64,000 nt of DNA from Demequina gelatinilytica (GTDB taxonomy: Bacteria; Actinomycetota; Actinomycetes; Actinomycetales; Demequinaceae): assembly GCF_000971115.1 (NCBI RefSeq), contig NZ_BBLV01000008.1, positions 62,001 through 126,000 of the forward strand, in the 5' to 3' direction. The position numbers and the translations under genes are program-made. Below are positions 17,226 to 24,591 of the stretch, one piece after another. The first letter of the stretch is position 1, and each line of letters opens with the position of its first letter. The notes below the pieces were generated by a model. It searched no databases. It saw only the letters and a list, made by a program, of their open reading frames with translations, and was not told the DNA's origin.

Positions 17226-19172
17226 CTATCGGGGCGAGGCGACCTCCCAGACGGCGGGGAGCATCACGCGCATCTGCGACGGCGCGCGTTCACCCCAGCG
17301 GTGGTAGGGCACCAACGGGAGATCGAAGCTGGCCCCGGAAGCCGGGTCCGTCGGCCGGCGGGACGCGAACGGGGGCGCCGCAGGGGCGACCGCGGGCTCG
17401 CGACGGCGCGTGGCTGCGATGACGGCCCCATCCCCCGCCGCGCGGGGCGCACCGGTCGCGTCGATGCGCACATCCTCGAGCGCCACCCCCGCAGGAAGAT
17501 CGGTCGACTCGAGGCACAGCACGAGCGGGCCTCGCTCGACCGCGACGGTGCCGCGCATCGCGTCGATGCGAGGGTCGGGCCAGACGATGCGCGGGTCCAG
17601 GTCGAGGTCGAGCACCACGACGTCCCCGGCCGCCCACGTGCGGCGCGCCTCCCACCAGCCCGGCGCCGCCTCGGTGCGCGTGCCCGACACGTCCGTGACG
17701 GCCGCCGCGTGCGACCACGCCGGGACCCGCAGCCGCAACGCCACGGGCTCCCGCGGCGCCTCGACCACCGAGACCTCGATGCGACCGTCGTCCGGGTAGC
17801 GCGTCGCCACCTCGAGCCGCATCCGTCCCGACGGCAGCGCGAGGTCGACGGAACCGGGCGAGTACAGCAGCAGGGTCAGGACGTCGTCCTCGACCATCGC
17901 GGCGTACGTGTGCAGCGCCGCGAACGTGCGTGCCACGTTGGTCGGGCAGCAGGACACGTCGAACCACTGCGCGCGCACGCCTCCCTCGGCGCGGTGGTTC
18001 ACCCCCTCGCCGGCGTGCTCGGCACCCGCGACCCTGACGTGGAGCGGGTTCGCATAGAAGAAGTGCGTGCCGCCCTGATCGGCGGCCGCGGCCACCACGT
18101 TGTAGAGCGTCCTCTCCATGAGGTCGGCGTACCGGACCTCGCCCGACGCGAGCAGGAGCCGCCACGACAGCATCACGGACCCGATGCCTGCGCAGGTCTC
18201 GCAGTAGGCGCGGTCGGGCGGCAGCTCCCAGTCCTCGCCGAAACCCTCGTCCTGATGCCGCGACCCCATGCCGCCCGTGATGTACGTGCGCCGCTCGACG
18301 GTGGTGGCCCACTGGCCCTCGAGCGCCGCGAGGAGCTCGCGGTCGCCGGTCTCGACCGCGACGTCGACCGCGCCCGCCGCGAGGTAGAGCGCACGCACCG
18401 CGTGGCCGCGGAGCACGGTGGCCTCGCGCACGGGTACGTCGTCCTGGAAGTACTCGTCCGACAGCAGCGGTCGGACCGGCAGGGTTCCCCGCCCGCGGCG
18501 CTCGACGAACACGCGCGCCTGGTCGAGGTAGCGCCGCTCCCCCGTCGCACGGCCCAGCTCCGCGAGGCCGAGCTCGATCTCGGGATGGCCGCAGATGCCC
18601 TCGCGCGCCCCGGGCGCGAACTCGCGGCACACATGCTCGGCGGCTCGGCGCGCGGCCGCCACGAGGGCATCCTCGCCGAAGGTCCGCAGGCGGGCGACCG
18701 CGGCCTGCATGAGGTGGCCCATGTTGTAGAGCTCGTGGCCCATCGACAGGTCGGAGTACCGCGGCGGCAGCCCCGGATGCCCGAACGCCGTCCCCAGGTA
18801 GCCGTCCTCGTCCTGCGCGGCGACGACGCGCGCGACAAGGGAGCCGTACGCGGCGGCGAGCCTCGCATCGTCCCTGCGTCCCAGCTCCCAGGCGATGCCC
18901 TCGAGCAGCTTGTAGACCTCCGAGTCCGCGAACTCCCAGCCCGCGCGCTCATCGGTGACGTCGCCGCGCGCGACCCGGTCGAAGTTCTCGAGCCAGCCCA
19001 GGCGCTCCATCCAGTCGGCACAGTGCGCGAACGTCGCGGCGGCATTCACCGCCTGGCGCCTGCCCCAGAACCCATCCGCGCCCCAGACGACCTCCCGAAG
19101 CCCGGCTCCCCTGCGCGAGACGCCGCTCGGCCGGACAGGTGCGGCTGCGCCGCCGTCGCTCCTCTGGTCCAC
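17226..19172 (-). CDS. GH127 beta-L-arabinofuranosidase
   Basis: 648 residues, close to the roughly 658 of Bifidobacterium HypBA1. The family zinc/thiol active site is visible: YCETCAGIGS (Glu near 325, Cys near 327) and FDVSCCPTNVAR (tandem Cys near 406-407, the nucleophile pair). GH127 enzymes release L-arabinose from beta-linked arabinofuranosides with a cysteine nucleophile. There is no signal peptide, so it acts on oligosaccharides imported by the transporter encoded just upstream. GTG start at 19172 lies 3 bp after the permease stop, with GAAGGA inside the end of the permease gene, so the two are translationally linked. GH146 is a close alternative family. Confidence 0.88.
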   Translation of the reverse strand: MDQRSDGGAAAPVRPSGVSRRGAGLREVVWGADGFWGRRQAVNAAATFAHCADWMERLGWLENFDRVARGDVTDERAGWEFADSEVYKLLEGIAWELGRRDDARLAAAYGSLVARVVAAQDEDGYLGTAFGHPGLPPRYSDLSMGHELYNMGHLMQAAVARLRTFGEDALVAAARRAAEHVCREFAPGAREGICGHPEIELGLAELGRATGERRYLDQARVFVERRGRGTLPVRPLLSDEYFQDDVPVREATVLRGHAVRALYLAAGAVDVAVETGDRELLAALEGQWATTVERRTYITGGMGSRHQDEGFGEDWELPPDRAYCETCAGIGSVMLSWRLLLASGEVRYADLMERTLYNVVAAAADQGGTHFFYANPLHVRVAGAEHAGEGVNHRAEGGVRAQWFDVSCCPTNVARTFAALHTYAAMVEDDVLTLLLYSPGSVDLALPSGRMRLEVATRYPDDGRIEVSVVEAPREPVALRLRVPAWSHAAAVTDVSGTRTEAAPGWWEARRTWAAGDVVVLDLDLDPRIVWPDPRIDAMRGTVAVERGPLVLCLESTDLPAGVALEDVRIDATGAPRAAGDGAVIAATRRREPAVAPAAPPFASRRPTDPASGASFDLPLVPYHRWGERAPSQMRVMLPAVWEVASPR

Positions 19173-19175
19173 GCG

Positions 19176-19994
19176 TCAGTCCTTCACCGCTCCGGCGGTG
19201 ACCCCCGCGGCGACGTACCGCTGGGCGAACACCAGGAGGAACGCGGCCGGGACGGACGCGACCACCGCGGTCGCCATGATCGCGTTCCAGTCCTGGGTGT
19301 TGTTGCCCAGATAGCGGAAGATGCCGATCGTCACCGGCTGGAGGTCCCCTCCACGGTTGAGCGACGAGGCGAACAGGAAGTCGGACCAGGACCAGAGGAA
19401 GGCGAAGAGCGCCACGGTGACCACCGAGTTGCGCGAGACAGGGATCACCACGGACCTGAACGTCCGCCACGCGTTCGCGCCGTCGATCCGCGCGGCCTGG
19501 ATCAGCTCGTTCGGGATCCCCATCATGAACGCGGTGAAGATCAGCACACCGAACGGCACCGCCAGGGTCGAGTCGGCGATGATGAGGCCTGGGATCGTGT
19601 CCAGCAGACCCCATTCGTTGAAGACCAGGTAGAACCCCATCGCCATGATGATCCCGGGGATCATCTGCGCGACCAGCAGGATGAAGTTCAGGGTGCTCCC
19701 GCCCCTCGGGAACAGCTTCGCGAGAGCGAACCCGGCCGGCGCGGCCACCACGAGCGTGAGGGCCACGGTGCCCAGACCGATGAGGAGGCTCGTCCCCAGG
19801 TAGGGCAGCTGCTCGTGGATGACCTTGTCGTAGCCGGCGAAGGTCGCGTCGATCGGGACCAGGTTGGGCGGGTCCTTCCTCAGCAGGTGCGGCGGCGTGA
19901 GGGAGACGTTGATCATCCAGTAGAGCGGGAACAGCATGATGGCCGTGAGGATCAGCGCGATCACGGTGGTGACGGCGCGGCGTGACCGGGTCAT
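19176..19994 (-). CDS. ABC sugar transporter permease, MalG-type (CUT1)
   Basis: 272 residues with six hydrophobic segments. The cytoplasmic EAA loop appears as IQAARIDGANAWRTFRSVVIP, the ATPase-contact signature of carbohydrate importers. ATG at 19994 overlaps the upstream permease stop as ATGA, so the pair is coupled. It forms the heterodimeric membrane channel with the partner permease and the lipoprotein encoded at 21024-22289. No ATP-binding subunit is encoded here, which is usual for actinobacterial CUT1 systems that share one MsiK-type ATPase. The gene context suggests arabino-oligosaccharide uptake. Confidence 0.9.
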   Translation of the reverse strand: MTRSRRAVTTVIALILTAIMLFPLYWMINVSLTPPHLLRKDPPNLVPIDATFAGYDKVIHEQLPYLGTSLLIGLGTVALTLVVAAPAGFALAKLFPRGGSTLNFILLVAQMIPGIIMAMGFYLVFNEWGLLDTIPGLIIADSTLAVPFGVLIFTAFMMGIPNELIQAARIDGANAWRTFRSVVIPVSRNSVVTVALFAFLWSWSDFLFASSLNRGGDLQPVTIGIFRYLGNNTQDWNAIMATAVVASVPAAFLLVFAQRYVAAGVTAGAVKD

Positions 19995-20974
19995 GAGCGG
20001 AGCGCCTTCCTCTGGGCACGGATGTAGAACAGCCCGAACACGAACGCGATGAGGATGAGCACGTTCGCCACGGCCGCCGCGAGGCTGAGCTCGGGCGAGC
20101 CCCCTCCGAAGCCGAGGCGGTACGACCAGATCGCGAGGGTGGTCGACGAGTCGCCCGGCCCCCCGCGCGTCATGACCCAGATGATGTCGAACACCTTGAG
20201 CGTGTAGACCAGGCCCAGCAGCAGCGTGATGGCGCTGACCGGGCGCAGCAGCGGGAACGTGATGTGCCAGAAGATCGACCAGCGGCCGGCGCCGTCGAGC
20301 GCGGCCGCCTCGTAGACCTCTCCCGGGATCGCCTGCAGACCCGCGTAGAGCAGCACCAGGTTGAACGGGATGCCGATCCAGATGTTGGTGAGGATGACCG
20401 ACACGAGCGACCAGTCTGGCGAGGTGAGCCAGAAGACAGGGTCGAGGCCAAGCGTCTGCAGGAAGGAGTTGACGACGCCCGAGTCGGAGTTGAGCATCCA
20501 GGCCCAGACTGACGAGGACACGAGCAGCGGCAGGAGCCAGGGCACCAGGAAGAGAGCGCGCAGCGTCGCCGCCAGCGGGAATCGGCGGAAGAAGAAGACC
20601 GCGAGCGCGAGCCCGATGGAGTACTGGAACACAAGCGAGAGCCCGGTGAACAGGACGGTGTTCCACAGCGCGGTCGGGAAGGTGGGATCGGTGAAGATCT
20701 CGCGGTAGTTGTCGAGCCCCACGAACTCGGCGCCGCCCGTGATGAACGAGCGCAGCGTGTAGTCGCGCAGGCTCAGGTCGACGTTGCGCCACAGCGGCAG
20801 CGCGTAGAACAGGACGAGGTACAGCGTGACGGGGGTGAGGAACAGCCACGCCACGAGCTGCTGGCGCCGCGCGGCGCGGCGCCGCTCGCCCGGCGAGGGG
20901 ACGGCCGGAGCCGCCCCCTCGCCGTCGCGAGGACGGTCAGCAGACGCGGGGGTTCGTGTCGCCGACATGGTCAT
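19991..20974 (-). CDS. ABC sugar transporter permease, MalF-type (CUT1)
   Basis: 327 residues. A hydrophilic N-terminal tail (about 1-40, ending GERRRAARRQQLVAW) precedes six membrane spans; the EAA loop is YEAAALDGAGRWSIFWHITFP. It is the first permease of the importer and overlaps the next by 4 bp. ATG at 20974 follows GGAGGT by 6 nt; a second ATG two codons later lacks as good a spacing. It lies 49 bp after the binding-protein gene. Function in sugar uptake is secure; the particular sugar is inferred from neighbouring arabinoside hydrolases. Confidence 0.9.
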   Translation of the reverse strand: MTMSATRTPASADRPRDGEGAAPAVPSPGERRRAARRQQLVAWLFLTPVTLYLVLFYALPLWRNVDLSLRDYTLRSFITGGAEFVGLDNYREIFTDPTFPTALWNTVLFTGLSLVFQYSIGLALAVFFFRRFPLAATLRALFLVPWLLPLLVSSSVWAWMLNSDSGVVNSFLQTLGLDPVFWLTSPDWSLVSVILTNIWIGIPFNLVLLYAGLQAIPGEVYEAAALDGAGRWSIFWHITFPLLRPVSAITLLLGLVYTLKVFDIIWVMTRGGPGDSSTTLAIWSYRLGFGGGSPELSLAAAVANVLILIAFVFGLFYIRAQRKALRS

Positions 20975-21023
20975 CGAGGACCTCCACTAGGGGGATGTGC
21001 GGGACCGGGCCGTGGGTCACGGC

Positions 21024-22289
21024 TCAGCCCAGCTTGGACGCGGCCTCCGACTGCGCGGTCGCGAGCGCATCCTCGGGCGACGAGCCGCCGCTCAGCGCGA
21101 CCTGGATCGCGGTGTAGAGCTGCTCCGAGATGATCGGGTACTTGATGCCCAGGTTGTCGGCGGTGCGGGGCTTCGCGTCCGCCACCGCCTGGACCCAGAA
21201 CTCGTTGGCGCCGGCGGTGTCCGCCGCGGCCTGCGCGGAGGCGCCCTCGGCAGTCGGCGCGACGTAGCCGAGCGCGGTCGCACCCGAGTCGCCGTTCGCG
21301 AGACACTCGACGATCTGCGCGGACGTTGCGTAGCGCGACTCGTCCTCCTGGATCGGCAGCGTCATGAACTCGCCTCCCGTGGGCGCCGGTGCGGCACCGC
21401 CGTCCATCGCCGGGATCTGGATCACCTCGTACCCGTTCTCGTCGGCCGCGCCCTGGAACCACGAGCCGTTCTCGGCGAAGCCGAAGTCGCCCGTGAGGAA
21501 CTCGTCCCACGAGGTCCCCTGCGTGTTGGTGAGCACGGACTGGGGCGCGAGCCCGTCCGCGACCCAGTCCGTCCACAGCGTGAGTGCCGCGACCGACTGC
21601 TCGGAGTCGAGCGCGGTGAGATCCGCGTCGGAGCCCCAGAACCAGGGCAGGAACTGGAAGGAGCCCTCCTCCGTGCCGACCGCCGAGAACGTGATGCCCT
21701 TGTGTCCGGCGTCGACCACCTGCTGGATCGCCGCGGTGAGCGACTCCCAGTCCGTCACGGACGCGATTTCGACACCGGCGTCCTCGAGGACCGTCGGGTT
21801 GTAGTACAGCCCCAGCGTGTTCGCTCCGACGGGCACGCCGTACACCTCGCCGTCGATCTCGCCGGCGGTCAGGATGTTCTCCTGGATGCTCGACGTATCA
21901 AGGCCGTTCTCCGCGGCCGTGGTGAGCAGGCCGGCATCGGCGAGGGTCGACACCTTCGGGTTGTCGACCATGGCGATGTCGGGCAGGTTCGAGGCCGCGG
22001 TGGTGAGGTCCTTCACGGTGTCACCCGTGTTGCCCGAGTTGCGCTCGATGGTGATGCCGAGCTCGTCGGCGCACGCGTTGATCGCCTGCGCCCAGGTGCT
22101 CTGGTCGTCGCGGTCCGGGTACGGGTCCCACAGGGTGAAGGTGCCGCCGGCTGCCGGGGCATCCGAGCCCGCGCCCGTCGGGGTGTCCGACGCGCCGGGA
22201 GCGGTGTCGGACGAGCAGCCGGCGAGGGCGCCCGCTGCGATCGCCGCGGTCGCGAACGCGACGGCGGCCTTGGTGCTGGTGTTGCTCAT
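21024..22289 (-). CDS. ABC sugar transporter substrate-binding lipoprotein
   Basis: 421 residues. The signal peptide ends in the lipobox LAGC (Cys 25), followed by a Ser/Thr/Gly-rich tether. The mature part has the family 1 solute-binding pattern: FTLWDPYPDRDDQSTWAQ, then SNLPDIAMVDNPKVSTLA and VYGVPVGANTLGLYYNP. It captures the oligosaccharide outside the membrane and delivers it to the two permeases downstream. ATG at 22289 is preceded by AAGGAGG. It lies 41 bp behind lacI on the same strand, so lacI, binding protein, permeases and GH127 probably share a transcript controlled by the operators at 23404-23451. Confidence 0.9.
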   Translation of the reverse strand: MSNTSTKAAVAFATAAIAAGALAGCSSDTAPGASDTPTGAGSDAPAAGGTFTLWDPYPDRDDQSTWAQAINACADELGITIERNSGNTGDTVKDLTTAASNLPDIAMVDNPKVSTLADAGLLTTAAENGLDTSSIQENILTAGEIDGEVYGVPVGANTLGLYYNPTVLEDAGVEIASVTDWESLTAAIQQVVDAGHKGITFSAVGTEEGSFQFLPWFWGSDADLTALDSEQSVAALTLWTDWVADGLAPQSVLTNTQGTSWDEFLTGDFGFAENGSWFQGAADENGYEVIQIPAMDGGAAPAPTGGEFMTLPIQEDESRYATSAQIVECLANGDSGATALGYVAPTAEGASAQAAADTAGANEFWVQAVADAKPRTADNLGIKYPIISEQLYTAIQVALSGGSSPEDALATAQSEAASKLG

Positions 22290-22330
22290 CGTTCCTCCTT
22301 GAACGTGAACCCGGGGACGGGTCGGTGGGG

Positions 22331-23359
22331 TCAGCCCCGCGAGGCTGGGGGTGGTGCGATGGATCCGCGGTCGTGGATGGTGGGTGAGATCAGCTCGACA
22401 AGATGAGGTGCGGCCACCGCCGGGTCGCCCTCGATTCGAGCGACGAGCTGCTCCACAGCCCGCCGCCCCAACTCGTCCGCGGCGCTGTCGACCGCCGAGA
22501 ACGGAAGAGAGAAGGTCCGTGCGAAGTCGTCCGAGTAGCGACCGAGCACGGAGATGTCGGTGGGGCTGGCGAGCCCGCGGGACGTGAGGACCGACGGCAG
22601 CGCGGCCGCCGCGGCCTCGTTGTTGAGCAGCAGCCCCGTCGCGCCAGGATGGGTGTCGAGGTACCGGTGCAGGTCCTTCCCGATCTCGGGCTGGGTCGAC
22701 GAGCCGAAGTAGCGGTGGAGCACGACGCCGCGCTCGTCCGCCCGCGCCTGGGCTCCGTCCGCGAGACGCCACACATAGGCGCCCCCGCGCTCGACGACGT
22801 GCTGCGGCTGCGACACGAGGATCATCTCGCGGTGGCCCATGTCGGCCAGCGCGTCGACCATGATGCGGCCGCTCGCGACGAAGTCGAGGTCGAAGACGTC
22901 GATGCCGTCGCACTGCCCCGGCAGCCCGACGGTCGCACCCGGCTGGGCCGCGTCCCTGAGGAACTGGAGCCGGTCGTCGTGCTCCGCGACGTTGAGGAGG
23001 ACGAAGCCGTCCACCATGCGCGAGGTCGAGAGCCGCTTGAGCGCGTTGACACCGTCCTCCTCGGACACGAGCAACGTGTCGTAGCCCAGCTCGCCGGCTC
23101 GGTTGGTGACACCGAGGATGTACTGCAGCATCGCGGGCGCGAACTCGTCGGAGAGGAACCGAGCGAGAAGCCCGATCACGTGCGTCTGGGACGTCGCAAG
23201 CGCACGTGCACCGGCATTCGGGGTGAATCCCAGCTCCTCGACCGCGTCGAGCACACGCTGCACCACCGCAGGCGAGATGGTCCGCTTGCCACTGAGAGCG
23301 TAGGACGCGGTGCTGCGAGATACGCCCGCAGCCTTCGCCACGTCTCCGATGGTCACCAT
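22331..23359 (-). CDS. LacI-family transcriptional regulator
   Basis: 342 residues. The N-terminal LacI helix-turn-helix is intact (TIGDVAKAAGVSRSTASYAL), followed by the hinge helix (PNAGARALATSQTHVIGLL) and a periplasmic-binding-protein-like ligand domain with the usual DVFDLDFVASGRI and DISVLGRYSDDFARTF segments. Such proteins repress sugar operons until an inducer binds. ATG at 23359 follows AAGGAG by about 10 nt. Two AACCGGTT palindromes upstream are typical LacI operators and suggest autoregulation together with the downstream importer and GH127 genes. Inducer unknown; an arabinose-containing sugar is the natural guess. Confidence 0.9.
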   Translation of the reverse strand: MVTIGDVAKAAGVSRSTASYALSGKRTISPAVVQRVLDAVEELGFTPNAGARALATSQTHVIGLLARFLSDEFAPAMLQYILGVTNRAGELGYDTLLVSEEDGVNALKRLSTSRMVDGFVLLNVAEHDDRLQFLRDAAQPGATVGLPGQCDGIDVFDLDFVASGRIMVDALADMGHREMILVSQPQHVVERGGAYVWRLADGAQARADERGVVLHRYFGSSTQPEIGKDLHRYLDTHPGATGLLLNNEAAAAALPSVLTSRGLASPTDISVLGRYSDDFARTFSLPFSAVDSAADELGRRAVEQLVARIEGDPAVAAPHLVELISPTIHDRGSIAPPPASRG

Positions 23360-23403
23360 CGACGCTGACTCCTTCTCCGTTGAACGAGTGTCGGACACCT
23401 GTA

Positions 23404-23417
23404 TCGAACCGGTTCGA
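23404..23417. promoter_or_regulatory. LacI-type operator 1
   Basis: TCGAACCGGTTCGA, a perfect 14-bp palindrome 45 bp upstream of lacI, with the central CpG typical of LacI-family sites. Confidence 0.75.
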
Positions 23418-23439
23418 CTCGATGCGACCGACGATATAG

Positions 23440-23451
23440 CGAACCGGTTCG
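23440..23451. promoter_or_regulatory. LacI-type operator 2
   Basis: CGAACCGGTTCG, a perfect 12-bp palindrome. Its centre is 35 bp from that of operator 1, between lacI and the divergent HAD gene. Confidence 0.75.
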
Positions 23452-23530
23452 ACAACGCAATGGTCGATCCGGCCCGTGACCGAATCGTGATGTTCGCGCC
23501 CAATGCCGGGGTGCAGGCGTCGCCGCCGCC

Positions 23531-23536
23531 TAGGGT
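23531..23536 (+). promoter_or_regulatory. Leaderless -10 box for the HAD phosphatase
   Basis: TAGGGT, 7 nt before the GTG at 23544, with no ribosome-binding site. Confidence 0.5.
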
Positions 23537-23543
23537 GAGGGGC

Positions 23544-24377
23544 GTGACCTCCCCCGCCCCCGCATCGTCCCGCCGCGCGATCTTCCTCGACGTCGACGGC
23601 ACCTACGCCCACCACGGCATCGTCCCGGAGGCGCACGCCGACGCCGTGCGCGCCGCGCGCGCCGCGGGGCACCTGGTGCTGCTGTGCACCGGGCGGCCCG
23701 TGTCGCTGCTGACAGACCGCATCATCGCCGCCGGCTTCGACGGGTACGTGGCCGGCGCCGGCGCCTACGCGGTCGTCGACGGTGAGGTCCTGCTGGACAC
23801 GCGTTTCCCCGGGGACCTCTCCGCGCGCGCCCTCCGCGTGCTCGCCGATGCCGGAGCGCTGTTCCTGCTCGAGGGGCCGCACGCGACCCACGCGCACCCG
23901 GCCACGGTGGACGCGATGGCGACCCACCTGCCCCAGCGCGGCGAGGAGGGCGCGGGACGGCGCGACCTCACGGCCGCGATCACGCGCACCGAGGACCTCG
24001 CCGGCGTGTCGTTCGGCAAGATCACCACGTTCCACGCAGAGGTCCCCGTCGGCGCGATCGCCGACGCCATCGGCCCCGAGGTGGCCGTGATCCCCAGCTC
24101 GATCCCTGATCTCGGGCCGGGCGCGGGAGAGATCTTCCTCGCGCATGTCCACAAGGCGGTCGGCGTCGCCGCGGTGGTCGAGCGGCTGGGCCTCGCCCGC
24201 GAGCACGTGATCGCCTTCGGCGACGGTCTCAACGACGTCGAGATGCTCGAGTACGCGGGCATCGGCGTGGCGATCGAGGGCGGGGACGATGCGGCGCTCG
24301 CCGTCGCCGACCGCACCGCCGCCGGGCCGCGGCAGTCCGGCCTTGCGAAGGCCTTCGCGGAGCTCGGGCTCCTGTAG
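23544..24377 (+). CDS. HAD-superfamily (Cof-like, type IIB) phosphatase
   Basis: 277 residues. HAD motif I is FLDVDGTYAHHG (the nucleophile and acid Asp residues), motif II sits in LLCTGRPVS, and motif IV is FGDGLNDVEMLEYAG. The large C2B cap between motifs II and III (about residues 85-185) places it with Cof-type sugar-phosphate phosphatases. It is cytoplasmic and transcribed away from lacI across the operator region, so it may be co-controlled with sugar uptake, but no pathway is proved. A GTG start is chosen from the leaderless -10 box; in-frame upstream codons would add an unconserved tail. A hairpin terminator follows. Confidence 0.85.
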   Translation: MTSPAPASSRRAIFLDVDGTYAHHGIVPEAHADAVRAARAAGHLVLLCTGRPVSLLTDRIIAAGFDGYVAGAGAYAVVDGEVLLDTRFPGDLSARALRVLADAGALFLLEGPHATHAHPATVDAMATHLPQRGEEGAGRRDLTAAITRTEDLAGVSFGKITTFHAEVPVGAIADAIGPEVAVIPSSIPDLGPGAGEIFLAHVHKAVGVAAVVERLGLAREHVIAFGDGLNDVEMLEYAGIGVAIEGGDDAALAVADRTAAGPRQSGLAKAFAELGLL

Positions 24378-24405
24378 CGCGCCGGAGCCGGGCAGGACCT
24401 TGGCC

Positions 24406-24431
24406 CCTCGCGCGACCCACGCCGCGCGAGG
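24406..24431 (+). terminator. Hairpin terminator after the HAD phosphatase
   Basis: 9-bp perfect stem CCTCGCGCG / CGCGCGAGG with an 8-nt loop, 28 bp after the stop. Confidence 0.55.
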
Positions 24432-24491
24432 CGATCGCGGCATTCGCGGGGCTTGATGCCGCCCGGCCGGACAGTTTCCCCCGCCACGCCG

Positions 24492-24521
24492 TTGACCTGG
24501 TGGTTTACATCGATGTAACGT
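24492..24521 (+). promoter_or_regulatory. SigA-type promoter with operator in the spacer, GH43 gene 3
   Basis: -35 TTGACC (24492-24497), 18-bp spacer, -10 TAACGT (24516-24521). The palindrome TTACATCGATGTAA (24505-24518) is perfect here over all 14 bp and is the best of the three copies. Confidence 0.78.
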
Positions 24522-24591
24522 CCTCCGCGAGATGTCGCGACGATGCCGTCGCGGCGCCTCCTTCACTGCTCAACGAAGAACAGGAGATCCC

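Noticed and set aside
13911-19985. Very long plus-strand open frame (over 2000 codons) opposite the glycosidase and transporter genes
   Set aside because: It is antisense to four clearly recognisable genes, has an Arg/Gly/His-rich composition with no domains, and arises from the GC-rich third positions of those genes.
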